A DNA stretch of 64,000 nucleotides from Pelagihabitans sp947500445 (lineage in GTDB: Bacteria; Bacteroidota; Bacteroidia; Flavobacteriales; Flavobacteriaceae), in contig NZ_JBNGOP010000006.1 in the NCBI RefSeq assembly GCF_050589625.1, positions 145,074 to 209,073 of the forward strand, given 5' to 3'. The position numbers and the translations under genes were made by a program. The notes under the pieces are model-generated. The model saw nothing but the letters and a program-made list of their open reading frames with translations, did no database searches and had not been told where the DNA came from. Below are positions 1 to 9,004 of this stretch, in pieces (within the stretch, counting starts at the first letter, position 1; the number at the start of each line of letters is the position of its first letter).

Positions 1-710
1 AAATTGAAAAACTGAATCCAAAACCGGGAGGCTCCTATGCCGGAAACAACAAAATGATCGAGCATGTGGTACCCGATTTTTCCATACGGATCGTAGAGGG
101 CGAACTCGAACTTTCCCTAAACGGAAGGAACGCCCCCGAACTGCATGTATCTCGGGAATACAACAATATGCTAAAAGGGTATAAGGATGCCAAAGACAAA
201 TCCAAGTCCCAAAAAGATGCGGTACTGTTCATAAAACAAAAATTGGATGCCGCAAAATGGTTTATCGATGCCATACGGCAACGACAGCAGACCCTTTTCA
301 TCACCATGAACGCCATCATGAACTATCAAAAAGAATATTTCATGACGGGGGACGAACGCAACCTGCGCCCCATGATATTGAAAGATATCGCCGATGAGAT
401 CGACATGGACGTTTCCACCGTATCTCGGGTGGCGAACAGTAAATATGTAGACACTCCCTACGGCACCAAATTGATCAAGGAGTACTTTTCCGAATCCATG
501 AAAAACGAACAGGGCGAGGATGTTTCCACAAGGGAAATCAAAAAGATATTGGAAACCGTTATTTCGGAAGAAGTCAAGAAAAAACCCCTGACGGACGATC
601 GTTTGGCGGCCATACTAAAAGAAAAGGGATATCCGATCGCCAGAAGAACCGTTGCCAAATACCGGGAACAGCTTGGAATACCGGTAGCCCGTTTACGAAA
701 GCAGATATAA
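1..710 (+). CDS. rpoN: RNA polymerase sigma-54 factor RpoN, C-terminal part (5' truncated by window)
   Basis: The frame is open from the first base, so the gene begins upstream; about 235 codons are visible. The first residues contain LNPKPGGSY, typical of the sigma-54 core-binding region. A helix-turn-helix segment follows (LKDIADEIDMDVSTVSRV, then the KYVDTPYG stretch at about 390-465). The RpoN box ARRTVAKYRE, which contacts the -24 promoter element, is encoded at 639-668 close to the C-terminus. RpoN directs RNA polymerase to -24/-12 promoters and needs an AAA+ activator; none is seen in this window. The stop overlaps the next start by one base (TAATG), implying translational coupling. 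Identification is secure; only the N-terminus is missing. Confidence 0.96.
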   Translation, partial: IEKLNPKPGGSYAGNNKMIEHVVPDFSIRIVEGELELSLNGRNAPELHVSREYNNMLKGYKDAKDKSKSQKDAVLFIKQKLDAAKWFIDAIRQRQQTLFITMNAIMNYQKEYFMTGDERNLRPMILKDIADEIDMDVSTVSRVANSKYVDTPYGTKLIKEYFSESMKNEQGEDVSTREIKKILETVISEEVKKKPLTDDRLAAILKEKGYPIARRTVAKYREQLGIPVARLRKQI

Positions 711-1315
711 TGACCTTGTTTTCCAAAACGATCTCTTACATTTTACATCCCATTCTTATACCGGTAGGCGGCACCATCGCCTATTTTATGATTACCCCGA
801 AATACAGCCCTTTGGCGGTACAAAGTGGGAATGTCCTCCCTATTTTTATCCTTACCGTCGTCATACCCATCATTTCCTTTTTAATCCTGGCCAATGTGGG
901 AATAGTGCGCTCGATATGGTTTCCGACCACTAAAGAACGGCGCTACCCGTTATACGTGGTCATCGCCCTTCTGTTAATGGTGCTTTACAAGGTTATACCG
1001 AACAATTATACCCCGGAGCTGTATTACTTTTTTATAGGCCTCATTAGTGCGGCCGCAGCTTCGTTGCTGTTGTTATACTTAAATTTTAAAAGTAGCCTTC
1101 ATGTGACCGGCATGGCCAGCCTTTGCATGTACCTTCTTAGCTTGAGCGTACATTTTGAGATCAACATCACACTGGCATTGGGCTTTTTTATTTTGGCCAC
1201 GGGACTGGTCGCCACGGCCAGGTTATACCTTGAGCGACACAGCAGGGCCGAAGTGGTTATCGGTTTTGGTATTGGTGTGCTTTCCCAGTTGCTCACCGTA
1301 AAGTTCTGGCTTTAA
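710..1315 (+). CDS. PAP2-like integral membrane protein
   Basis: A 201-residue, strongly hydrophobic protein with about six or seven membrane segments. Residues 127-136 (KSSLHVTG) and 171-185 (R171, H177, then EVVIGFG) match the spacing of phosphatase motifs 2 and 3 of the PAP2 (type 2 phosphatidic acid phosphatase) superfamily, in which one His is the nucleophile. The N-terminal motif 1 (KxxxxxxRP) is only loosely suggested by the KERRYP region at 75-80. It may therefore be a lipid or undecaprenyl phosphate phosphatase or an inactive relative. It overlaps rpoN by one base. A 26-nt palindrome begins at its stop codon. Confidence 0.7.
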   Translation: MTLFSKTISYILHPILIPVGGTIAYFMITPKYSPLAVQSGNVLPIFILTVVIPIISFLILANVGIVRSIWFPTTKERRYPLYVVIALLLMVLYKVIPNNYTPELYYFFIGLISAAAASLLLLYLNFKSSLHVTGMASLCMYLLSLSVHFEINITLALGFFILATGLVATARLYLERHSRAEVVIGFGIGVLSQLLTVKFWL

Positions 1316-1340
1316 TACCATTTCAAAGCAAAAATGGTAT
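1315..1340. repeat. solitary 26-nt palindrome of the ATACCATTT family
   Basis: ATACCATTT (1315-1323) and AAATGGTAT (1332-1340) are perfect 9-bp inverted arms around an 8-nt centre. The first base is the last base of the preceding stop codon. The same 26-nt layout occurs at 5043-5068 and 31671-31696 and forms the ends of the 166-bp elements at 6201 and 52112. The rest of the gap up to 1648 is AT-rich, with another AAAATGGTAT at 1624-1633 but nothing else recognisable. Confidence 0.75.
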
Positions 1341-1648
1341 AATACCCACGTGCCAGTAACACCCCATGTTCCTCAATAGTTCTTTTTTTTCGCTGTTTTC
1401 CGTTCGCTCGACTAACGCAACCATTCCCTAAGAAATTATAGTTTTTAAATCCGGTTTTATTGCCGTGAAAGTGGGTTTTACTTTGAGCTATTTTAAAATT
1501 CATTTAGTATCTTCCCGCGTGAAACCGATTGCACGGTCCGTGCTTGTATTCGGAATCGATATGTTATCGTTTTTGCATCCCCCAACAACTATTTTTTCCC
1601 ATCATCCCCCGTAGGAAATACATAAAATGGTATAAAAAATCATCAAAA

Positions 1649-4600
1649 ATGAACGTTGTGAAAAAAGCTTCTTTACTTTTCGTCTTTATACTTACCTGTC
1701 TATCGGCAAATGCCCAATTGAGCGCCCATTTGATGCAGCATCCCGATGTATCGGAATCGCAGATCGCATTTGTGCATGGTGATGATATTTGGATCGCCCC
1801 AAAGGCGGGGGGCGTCGCCAATCGGTTGAGTTCCCCGGAGGGAGCGGAAGGGTACCCCAGGTTTTCGCCGGATGGAAGTATGCTCGCTTTTACGGCCAAT
1901 TATCAGGGAAATAGCGATGTTTATGTCGTTTCGGTAAACGGTGGCATTCCATTGCGATTAACCTACCACGGCATGTATGATAGGGTCTTGGGATGGAGCC
2001 CAGACGGTACATCGGTACTGTTCGCTTCTTCAAGGGAGAGCGGACGCCAGCGTTATAGTCAGTTTTACACGGTTCCTGCCAAAGGGGGAGCCCCCACCAA
2101 ACTCCCCGTTCCCTATGGCGAGTACGGCTCGTTTTCGCCGGACGGCTTAAAATTGGCCTATACCGATCGATCACGGGTAAACAGAAACTGGAAAAGGTAT
2201 CGCGGCGGTACGGCTCCCGACATCACCATTTTTGACCTCACCTCCTACACCAGCGAGAATATCACCAACAACAACGCGAACGACGAATTGCCCATGTGGG
2301 TCGGGAATGCGGTTTACTACATGTCGGACCAAGGGCCGAACAAACGAAACAATTTGTGGAAATATGATGTTGACACGAAACGCAATTCGCAACTGACCTC
2401 TTTTAAGGATTATGACATCACCTTTCCTGAGAGCGGACCTTCCGATATTGTTTTCGAGGCAGGGGGCAAATTATACCTGTATGATATCGCTTCGGGCACC
2501 ACAGATGAAGTGGCCGTTCAATTGATCTCAGATCAGATCGGGCGCATTCCGCAACAAAAGAACGTTTCTGCCTATATTCAAAATGCCACTATATCGCCGA
2601 ATGGCAATAGAGTAGTCGTTCAGGCAAGAGGAGAATTGTTCGATCTGCCCGCAACGGAAGGGTTTGTAGCAAACATACCGGGTACGGCAGGTGTGGCCGA
2701 ACGCAGTCCCGCTTGGTCGCCCGATGGCAAAACCCTGGCATATTGGAGCGATGCCAGTGGGGAATACCAGCTGGTATTGCACGATATGACCGGCAAACGT
2801 AAACCAAAAACGATTACCTCGTTTACGAGTGGGTTTAACTATAGCATCTATTGGTCGCCGAACAGTAAAAAACTCGCTTATGTAGATCAGGCTATGAACA
2901 TCAACTATGTGAACGTTAGCACCGGCGAAATCATCAAGGCCGATAAGGGCAAATACATGTTCGAGGGCGGTCTCCGAGGTTTTAGTGTTTCATGGTCCCC
3001 CGACAGCAAATGGTTCGCCTATGACCGGGACACCGACAATCCAGCGACAAGCGCCATTTTTGTTTACGATACGGAAAAAAGAAAAGCTTCCCAACTTACT
3101 TCGGGCTACTATTCCGACAGCGCTCCCGCTTTTAGTGCGGACGGAAAACACCTTTTCTTTGCAACCAATAGAACATTCCTACCAGTGTATTCCGATGTAG
3201 ACAATACCTTTGTCTACCCCAACACCACATCCATTGCGGTCGGCACCCTAAACACTTCCGGGGAATCATTGTTGTCGGTAAAAAACGATGCGGTAAAAAA
3301 CGAGGAGGAGGGCGATGAAACAGATACCAAATCCAAGAAGAAGAATAAAGGAAAAGACAAGCCCGAAAAAGCCAAGGTAGCAGAAACGAAGATCGATATC
3401 GTTGGTTTTGAGAATCGCGTTGAAATGTTGGATGTCGCTGCCGGAAACCTGGGCAACTTATCCGCCGTAACGGGCAAACTGTTGTTCTCGCGCTATCCAA
3501 ACTCGGGTTCATCGGAAGAAGCCGGCCCTACGGTCGATTATTACGATATTGAAGAGCGAAAAGTGAAAACGATCATCAAGGATGTCGAAAGCTTTAGTGT
3601 TGCTCCGAAAGGAGAAAAAATTCTTGTTTGGAAAGACGAAAAGTTGGCCGTTATTAAAATCGACGCCGATCAGAAAATCGAGAAGACCGTTCCTACCGAA
3701 AAAATGATGTTGACGGTAATTCCCATTGAAGAGTGGAAACAACTGTTCAATGATGTTTGGAGGTTTGAACGCGATTATTTTTATGATCCGGGAATGCATG
3801 GCGTAGATTGGAACCTGATGAAATCGCGATATGGAAGTCTGATCGACCAAGCCAATTCAAGAAGCGACGTAAACATTATTATCGGCGATTTGATCGCCGA
3901 ACTGAACGCATCGCACACCTATACCGGTGGTGGGGATATCACACGCGCCAAAACCATCGATGTAGGTTATTTGGGTGCGGACATCGTTTTGGAAAACGGT
4001 GGGTACCGTATCAAAAAAATCATATCCGGAGCCCCTTGGGACGTGAAAAGTCGTTCGCCCCTATCTGCCGCCGGTATAGGAGTAAGGGAAGGGGATTATA
4101 TTCTTGCCGTAAATGGCCTAAAGGTCGACACCAGTAAGCCCATATCCGCTTCTTTCCAGGGCTTGGCCGATACACCGGTGCAACTTACGATCGGTAAGGA
4201 GCCTACCGACACTGGCCAAAAGGTGATTGTAAAACCAATGCGCTCGGAAAACAGGTTGCGTCATCTGGCCTGGATCGAAAACAATCGGAAGAGGGTCGAA
4301 AAAATGTCAAATGGGAGGATTGGCTACATCTATGTTCGCAGTACCGGATTGGATGGCCAAAACGAATTGGTACGACAGTTTTATGGACAAATGAACAAGG
4401 AGGGTCTTATCATCGATGAGCGCTTCAACAGTGGAGGGCAGATACCGGATAGGTTTATCGAGCTATTGGACCGTGATCCTTTGGCGTTTTGGGCAGTACG
4501 GGACGGAAAGGATTGGGCATGGCCACCATCCGGTAACTTTGGACCAAAAGTAATGCTGATCAACGGCTTTAGCGGCTCCGGAGGCGATGCTTTTCCCGAC

Positions 4601-4918
4601 TATTTTAAAAAGAAAAAAATCGGGCCGTTAATAGGTACACGAACATGGGGCGGACTTATCGGAATTACCGGAGCACCACCATTGATCGATAACGGGGGCA
4701 TTACCATGCCTACCTTTAGAATGTACGACCCCAATGGGGAATGGTTCAAAGAGGGGCACGGCGTCGATGCCGATATCGAAGTGGTAGAGGACTTTCAAAA
4801 GCTTGCCAATGGAATTGATATGCAACTAGAAGTTGGCATCAAAGAGGTCATCAAACTATTGGACAGTCCCAACAACTTTAAAAAACCAAAAAGACCAGCA
4901 TACGAAAAGCGAAATTAG
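1649..4918 (+). CDS. secreted Tricorn-type S41 protease (WD40-like propeller, PDZ, tail-specific protease core)
   Basis: A 1089-residue protein beginning with a signal peptide (MNVVKKASLLFVFILTCLSANAQ), so the ATG at 1649 is preferred over an open frame 40 codons upstream. The N-terminal two thirds hold repeated WD40-like propeller blades with SPDG or SPDS cores. A Lys/Glu-rich linker lies at about residues 545-580, then a second propeller, a PDZ domain (around IGVREGDYILAVNG) and a C-terminal S41 core. The GSGGD motif places the nucleophile at Ser977 by analogy with archaeal Tricorn. Expected role: periplasmic or surface degradation of peptides. It stands alone between a membrane protein and the convergent exb cluster. 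Confidence 0.92.
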   Translation: MNVVKKASLLFVFILTCLSANAQLSAHLMQHPDVSESQIAFVHGDDIWIAPKAGGVANRLSSPEGAEGYPRFSPDGSMLAFTANYQGNSDVYVVSVNGGIPLRLTYHGMYDRVLGWSPDGTSVLFASSRESGRQRYSQFYTVPAKGGAPTKLPVPYGEYGSFSPDGLKLAYTDRSRVNRNWKRYRGGTAPDITIFDLTSYTSENITNNNANDELPMWVGNAVYYMSDQGPNKRNNLWKYDVDTKRNSQLTSFKDYDITFPESGPSDIVFEAGGKLYLYDIASGTTDEVAVQLISDQIGRIPQQKNVSAYIQNATISPNGNRVVVQARGELFDLPATEGFVANIPGTAGVAERSPAWSPDGKTLAYWSDASGEYQLVLHDMTGKRKPKTITSFTSGFNYSIYWSPNSKKLAYVDQAMNINYVNVSTGEIIKADKGKYMFEGGLRGFSVSWSPDSKWFAYDRDTDNPATSAIFVYDTEKRKASQLTSGYYSDSAPAFSADGKHLFFATNRTFLPVYSDVDNTFVYPNTTSIAVGTLNTSGESLLSVKNDAVKNEEEGDETDTKSKKKNKGKDKPEKAKVAETKIDIVGFENRVEMLDVAAGNLGNLSAVTGKLLFSRYPNSGSSEEAGPTVDYYDIEERKVKTIIKDVESFSVAPKGEKILVWKDEKLAVIKIDADQKIEKTVPTEKMMLTVIPIEEWKQLFNDVWRFERDYFYDPGMHGVDWNLMKSRYGSLIDQANSRSDVNIIIGDLIAELNASHTYTGGGDITRAKTIDVGYLGADIVLENGGYRIKKIISGAPWDVKSRSPLSAAGIGVREGDYILAVNGLKVDTSKPISASFQGLADTPVQLTIGKEPTDTGQKVIVKPMRSENRLRHLAWIENNRKRVEKMSNGRIGYIYVRSTGLDGQNELVRQFYGQMNKEGLIIDERFNSGGQIPDRFIELLDRDPLAFWAVRDGKDWAWPPSGNFGPKVMLINGFSGSGGDAFPDYFKKKKIGPLIGTRTWGGLIGITGAPPLIDNGGITMPTFRMYDPNGEWFKEGHGVDADIEVVEDFQKLANGIDMQLEVGIKEVIKLLDSPNNFKKPKRPAYEKRN

Positions 4919-5042
4919 CGCCCATTTTTATCTTTTTCAGCTTTGCAGCTGAGATGATGGGGTACGGGACATTGACCGCTCCAAGCTTTTGTTGTCACCG
5001 GTAAAAGGCAACTTCGGTATGCTATAGTTCATTTTGAGGATA

Positions 5043-5068
5043 GTACCATTTTAACTTTGAAATGGTAT
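5043..5068. repeat. solitary 26-nt palindrome of the ATACCATTT family
   Basis: GTACCATTT (5043-5051) and AAATGGTAT (5060-5068) form inverted arms with one mismatch at the end and an 8-nt centre. It lies 4 nt downstream of the stop codon of the minus-strand exbD gene that ends at 5073, the same placement relative to a stop as at 1315. Confidence 0.72.
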
Positions 5069-5072
5069 AAAT

Positions 5073-5552
5073 TCATTTCAAATTCGTAAACGCATCGCCC
5101 TCATAGGTGGTATGGTTTATTTTTAGCATTCCTACCTGCCGCAATTCCCGTTTGATATCGTTTACCAATCCCATGTTGGCCTTACGGTCTACCTTTAAGG
5201 CCACGGTAACATAGGGATGCAGTTGCTCCGGTATGTGGGTCAACCTTCCCAGTACATACGGGGCTACATCGGACAGCCCGGCGAATTTATCGCCCAACTG
5301 TATTCGGGACTCCGTTCCCAGTACTTTGGAGTATTCGTTTGTAGGCCGTCCCACATGTATGGTAATCACCCGGTCCTTTTTCTCCAGTTTCTTTACTTCG
5401 GTAGCATTGGGCAATTCGTTTTCGACTTTTAACGAATCGTCTTTCATGACGGTAACGGTCATAAAGAAGAACAACAGCATGAATACGATATCGGGCAAGG
5501 AGGCCGTGGATATCTGTGGTTTCTTTTCTAGGTGTTTATTAAATTTTGACAT
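5073..5552 (-). CDS. exbD: ExbD/TolR-family biopolymer transport protein (second copy, short type)
   Basis: A 159-residue protein with one N-terminal membrane helix preceded by STASLPDIVFMLLFFFMTV; Asp21 in that helix is the conserved proton-carrying residue of ExbD/TolR. The rest is a periplasmic domain. It would couple the proton motive force to TonB-dependent outer-membrane transport together with ExbB. It is a clear paralogue of the gene at 7406-7888 (shared ATEVKKLEKKDRVITI/ASEIKKLEKKDRVITI and GDAF near the C-terminus). It lies 13 nt after the other exbD of this pair, so the two are co-transcribed. Confidence 0.93.
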   Translation of the reverse strand: MSKFNKHLEKKPQISTASLPDIVFMLLFFFMTVTVMKDDSLKVENELPNATEVKKLEKKDRVITIHVGRPTNEYSKVLGTESRIQLGDKFAGLSDVAPYVLGRLTHIPEQLHPYVTVALKVDRKANMGLVNDIKRELRQVGMLKINHTTYEGDAFTNLK

Positions 5553-5565
5553 ATCTCAGCGTGTT

Positions 5566-6174
5566 TTATTGTAAGGGTTCAATAATATTCAAAGGGTACA
5601 TTTCCCGAAGGTGCATAATCTGTTTTCGCAAAAGTGTCTTTTCCGCTTCTGTTGTTTCCGAAGCTTCGTAAGCAATTTCCATATCGGTATAATCCAAACC
5701 ATAAAGCCGTTGTCCTTCACGATTCCGAAGCGTATTGTAAGCGGCCACCACCTCGTTCTGCACGGTAATGTAAAAACCGTATTCGGTTTCCCTTCCCGAA
5801 CGCATGGTAATCGTAGCCATTAGCGGATTGTCCGAAGATGAGGACAGCTCCTTACCCGAACAATACGCACAATGATCGGGGCTATCGCTTGGAGCGCCGC
5901 CATTATCCAAAAAAGCCATTACAGTCTCTCGTAAATCGGTTAGCGCCGTAATCTGGTCCTGTACCAAAAGCTGCCCCTTACCGTCCAACAGCACGGAAAG
6001 AACGTTCTTCTTTTTACGGGTCACCTCCGTTACATCGTCCGGAGGAGGCAGTTTTCTATCGATTCCCGAATCGGTTTCGATAGTAGTGGTCACTAGGAAA
6101 AAAATAAGTAGTAAAAACGCAATGTCGGCCATGGAACCGGCATTTACTTCGGGCACAGGTAGTCGTCTTCCCAT
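5566..6174 (-). CDS. exbD: ExbD/TolR-family biopolymer transport protein (second copy, long type)
   Basis: A 202-residue ExbD with the motif VNAGSMADIAFLLLIFFLV; Asp17 is the expected proton-relay residue. The periplasmic part carries a CxxC pair (CAYCSGK) and a C-terminal helical tail. It is a paralogue of 7915-8529: the same start, the same CxYCSGxK region and the same SSSDNP segment. With the 5073-5552 gene it repeats the long-short exbD order of the upstream pair. Its promoter region holds a 166-bp repeat element (6201-6366), so its transcription may be separate from the exbB operon. Confidence 0.93.
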   Translation of the reverse strand: MGRRLPVPEVNAGSMADIAFLLLIFFLVTTTIETDSGIDRKLPPPDDVTEVTRKKKNVLSVLLDGKGQLLVQDQITALTDLRETVMAFLDNGGAPSDSPDHCAYCSGKELSSSSDNPLMATITMRSGRETEYGFYITVQNEVVAAYNTLRNREGQRLYGLDYTDMEIAYEASETTEAEKTLLRKQIMHLREMYPLNIIEPLQ

Positions 6175-6200
6175 TTTAAAAAATTTAAATTAGACAATGG

Positions 6201-6366
6201 TAATACCATTTTAACTATGAAATAGCACTAATAAATCGTTCCTTTTTCGGCTGTTCTTCGTTAAAAAATATAACCGTAGCTGAGGCTATGCTAATATTTT
6301 TTGCCTCGAACAACTAAAAAATAATTCAATTTCTATAGGCGCCATTTCAAAGTTAAAATGGTATAA
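6201..6366. repeat. 166-bp BIME/MITE-like element, copy 1
   Basis: The left end (TAATACCATTTTAAC..., 6201-6226) and right end (...GTTAAAATGGTATAA, 6341-6366) are inverted repeats matching at about 23 of 26 positions. The interior holds ACCGTAGCTGAGGCTATGC, with short internal symmetry. The same length, ends and a similar core recur at 52112-52277. It contains no open frame of useful size. It fills most of the 382-nt gap between the PorT-like gene and the second exbD pair; nothing else is recognised there. Confidence 0.78.
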
Positions 6367-6556
6367 CGTTTACGGTACGCATGCGGTACCGTCGTTATTT
6401 TTGGGAGTATACTTATAAACCTGGCCGTTGCTTCGGCCTTATCAATACCGCTTAAAGAGTGTAACGGTATGGAAAATGTTGGTGTTAAAGAAATATCAAA
6501 ATTCGTGCCAACCGAAAGGAAAAACACCGTAAAACAGCTTGAAAAATTAACGGTGG

Positions 6557-7243
6557 TTATAAAATATAGAAGATAAAACCGATACGGAGCGGTCTAAGGC
6601 CTATATCGTTGTCATTTACTTGAACGCCTTCATTAAAAAGCGTGTTGAGCATGTAATAGGCATGTATGTTAAAGCTGTCGTACCCTACATTTAAGGTAAG
6701 TCCGTATTGGAGCCTTTGGATATCGTCATTGGAAAAAGCTTCTTTTCCGATATCGGAAACAAACTTAGACCGCGCAGAAAAGACATAGGCTAATTTTAAC
6801 CCGGTATAAATGCGATAAAACCGGTATTCGTCCTTGGTTGAGTTACGCCACCGAAATTCCAATGGCATTTCTACCGTATGGGTCTCTACCTTGCTACGAT
6901 CAAAACCTTCCCGGGAACCATCGATTTCGTACACCGGTCCGTCAGGGGTGTTGGTCGCGATCAAATCCGAATAATAGGAATTGACCCCATAGCCCAACCC
7001 TATACCCAGGCCCACTGTTCGGTCCCTGTTCAATGGAATATCCTTGATGATGCCCCCTTGTAAGCCATACGAAAGACTTCGTTGACTTAATTCCGACGGT
7101 CGTTGAAATATGAAATTATAGGTAACCCCAAGGTAGAATTGGTCTTCAAAATACCGCTCATCAAAGTTGACCGTGTCGGTGGCCATCTGCCCAAAAACCG
7201 AAACGGAACCAAGAAAACCCAAAAGCAGGAAAATTGATCTCAT
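6557..7243 (-). CDS. PorT-like outer-membrane beta-barrel protein
   Basis: A 228-residue protein starting with a signal peptide (MRSIFLLLGFLGSVSVFGQ), which favours the ATG at 7243 over an upstream one at 7264. The remainder has alternating hydrophobic and polar residues and ends in ...LRIGFIFYIL, as expected of an outer-membrane beta-barrel. Its size and gene context (between exbD pairs) suit the PorT/outer-membrane beta-barrel group of Bacteroidota, but the similarity is one of fold style rather than a diagnostic motif. A terminator lies between it and the upstream exbD, so it probably has its own promoter. Confidence 0.7.
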   Translation of the reverse strand: MRSIFLLLGFLGSVSVFGQMATDTVNFDERYFEDQFYLGVTYNFIFQRPSELSQRSLSYGLQGGIIKDIPLNRDRTVGLGIGLGYGVNSYYSDLIATNTPDGPVYEIDGSREGFDRSKVETHTVEMPLEFRWRNSTKDEYRFYRIYTGLKLAYVFSARSKFVSDIGKEAFSNDDIQRLQYGLTLNVGYDSFNIHAYYMLNTLFNEGVQVNDNDIGLRPLRIGFIFYIL

Positions 7244-7352
7244 CGAACAAAAATGGTATGGCATGGAAATACTATCGCCCTATGTACTGCACTCCACCGT
7301 ACACCTCGAAACCAAATGTGGGCCACTAGTATGGTCTCAAAGGTACACATTA

Positions 7353-7385
7353 CAAAAAACGCCCCAAACTTTCATTTGGAGCGTT
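7353..7385 (-). terminator. rho-independent terminator after the exbB-exbD operon
   Basis: On the minus strand, AACGCTCCAAA (7385-7375) pairs with TTTGGGGCGTT (7368-7358) with one G-U pair and a 6-nt loop, followed by a run of T residues (7359-7354). It lies 20 nt downstream of the stop of the exbD gene ending at 7406. Confidence 0.82.
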
Positions 7386-7405
7386 CTAACTAAGTTTGAA
7401 AACTA

Positions 7406-7888
7406 TTATTTGACGTTGTTGAAAGCATCGCCATCATAGGTCGTATAATTGACCTTTAGGGCATTTACTTTTCGCAACTCTTGTTTGATATCACTCACCA
7501 ATCCCATGTTCGCGTTTTTATCCACCTTTAAACTAGTGGTCAAAACGTTTTGAAGTTCCTGTGGCTTTTTTGCCCGTTCCATCAAAATGTAATCGCCAAC
7601 CTCTGTTGGTCCTGCGAACTTGTCGTTCAGCTGTATTTTAGATTCCGTACCGAACAACTTTTGATATTCCTGGGTCGGTGGCCCAACATAAATGGTGATG
7701 ACCCTATCCTTCTTTTCAAGCTTTTTAATTTCGCTTGCGTTCGGAAGCACGTTCTCGACCTTTAGGCTATTGTCCTTCATTACCGTTACGGTCATGAAAA
7801 AGAACAGTAGCATGAAAACGATATCCGGAAGGGAAGCAGTAGATACCGCAGGTAAATCACCACTTTTTTTCTTTGCAAATTTAGACAT
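7406..7888 (-). CDS. exbD: ExbD/TolR-family biopolymer transport protein (first copy, short type)
   Basis: A 160-residue ExbD. The segment STASLPDIVFMLLFFFMTV forms the single membrane helix with the conserved Asp22. The periplasmic domain ends in YTTYDGDAFNNVK. It is the last gene of the operon exbB, 146-aa membrane protein, long exbD, short exbD, with a 26-nt gap to the preceding exbD and a strong terminator behind it. Probable role: proton-driven energisation of TonB, working with the ExbB channel at 9005-9751. Confidence 0.94.
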   Translation of the reverse strand: MSKFAKKKSGDLPAVSTASLPDIVFMLLFFFMTVTVMKDNSLKVENVLPNASEIKKLEKKDRVITIYVGPPTQEYQKLFGTESKIQLNDKFAGPTEVGDYILMERAKKPQELQNVLTTSLKVDKNANMGLVSDIKQELRKVNALKVNYTTYDGDAFNNVK

Positions 7889-7914
7889 AATACGAATTAA
7901 AAATTTGTGTTCTT

Positions 7915-8529
7915 TTAGCTACCCGACGTAGAGGTCTCCGCTTCGGAAAGTTTCTGTGGAAACATTTCCTGGATTGCGGTAATCTTCTCTTTCAACTCCT
8001 CCTTAACACTTGCAGGGGTCTCTTGTTTGATATATTCCGCTTCCATTTCGGTAAACGCTCTTTTATAGAGTCGTTTTGCCTCACGGTTTCGCAAATCGTT
8101 ATAAGCTCCTACCAATTCGTTCTGAACCGTGATATAGGTTCCGTATTTGGTTTCCCTATCGTTTTTCAAGGAAATAATGGCCTTGGTAGGATTATCCGAA
8201 GAGCTCGCATCTTTTTTGCCACCACTACAGTAGTTACAAGATCCGTCTCCGTTATTTTCCAAAAAGCCCATTGCCTTCGCCCTGAGGTCCGTCAAATTGA
8301 TCAACTCCCCATCGGCCAACAACTGTCCGTTTTTGTTGATATTGACCTGAAAGATGTTTTTCTGTTTGATCACAACATCCGTTTCCGGTGGTTCGATCGG
8401 TGGCAACATACGATCCAGTCCCGCATCTGTTTCAATGGTAGTAGTTACCAAGAAAAAGATAAGCAGTAGGAAGGCGATGTCGGCCATGGAACCTGCGTTC
8501 ACTTCTGGTGCTCCTGCTCTTCTAGCCAT
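7915..8529 (-). CDS. exbD: ExbD/TolR-family biopolymer transport protein (first copy, long type)
   Basis: A 204-residue ExbD with the helix motif SMADIAFLLLIFFLVTT (Asp17), a periplasmic CNYCSGG cysteine pair and a helical, Glu-rich C-terminus. The CxxC pair is shared with the paralogue at 5566-6174 but absent from the short-type copies, so the two types have probably diverged into a heteromeric arrangement. It is separated by 10 nt from the upstream membrane protein gene, typical of one operon. Confidence 0.94.
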   Translation of the reverse strand: MARRAGAPEVNAGSMADIAFLLLIFFLVTTTIETDAGLDRMLPPIEPPETDVVIKQKNIFQVNINKNGQLLADGELINLTDLRAKAMGFLENNGDGSCNYCSGGKKDASSSDNPTKAIISLKNDRETKYGTYITVQNELVGAYNDLRNREAKRLYKRAFTEMEAEYIKQETPASVKEELKEKITAIQEMFPQKLSEAETSTSGS

Positions 8530-8539
8530 AATTTATTTT

Positions 8540-8980
8540 TTATTTACCAACTAGTTTTTTAACGGAAGGCACTATCATCAAAATGACAGCTACCGCAGCG
8601 AGAATAAAAAACACGTTCAAGCCCATTCCAATTTTTTTGACAGTGGCCTCGTCCGACATCTCCATATATTGCGGCCCTACATCGGTACCACTTGAAATCA
8701 CATAAGAGATTATCGCTATCAAGGCGAAACCGCCTACGGCAAACAAGGTTTTCTTCAACCCCTGAGGATTGGAAAACATATTCTTGAGTGCAAATCCCAG
8801 ACTAAAGATGATGGCGACCGCCAATAACAAATACGTTATCATGAACATTGCGGCCATTGCCCCGTTTTGCGCAGCCCCTGCAGGATCAGCTTCGGACTCC
8901 GCCCTTGAGGGCAGCATGAACCATAATATGGCACCGATCAACCCTATCGCTATCAAAGCTATTTTTACAATTTTATTCAT
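8540..8980 (-). CDS. small membrane protein of the exbB-exbD operon
   Basis: A 146-residue hydrophobic protein with about four predicted membrane segments (near residues 6-24, 45-65, 78-96 and 122-140) and no catalytic motif that I recognise. It sits between exbB and the first exbD with gaps of 24 and 10 nt, so it is co-transcribed. This position suggests an accessory or stabilising subunit of the energiser complex, but that rests only on context. Confidence 0.8.
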   Translation of the reverse strand: MNKIVKIALIAIGLIGAILWFMLPSRAESEADPAGAAQNGAMAAMFMITYLLLAVAIIFSLGFALKNMFSNPQGLKKTLFAVGGFALIAIISYVISSGTDVGPQYMEMSDEATVKKIGMGLNVFFILAAVAVILMIVPSVKKLVGK

Positions 8981-9004
8981 TGCTATATGTTTAGGGTGTA
9001 CGAT

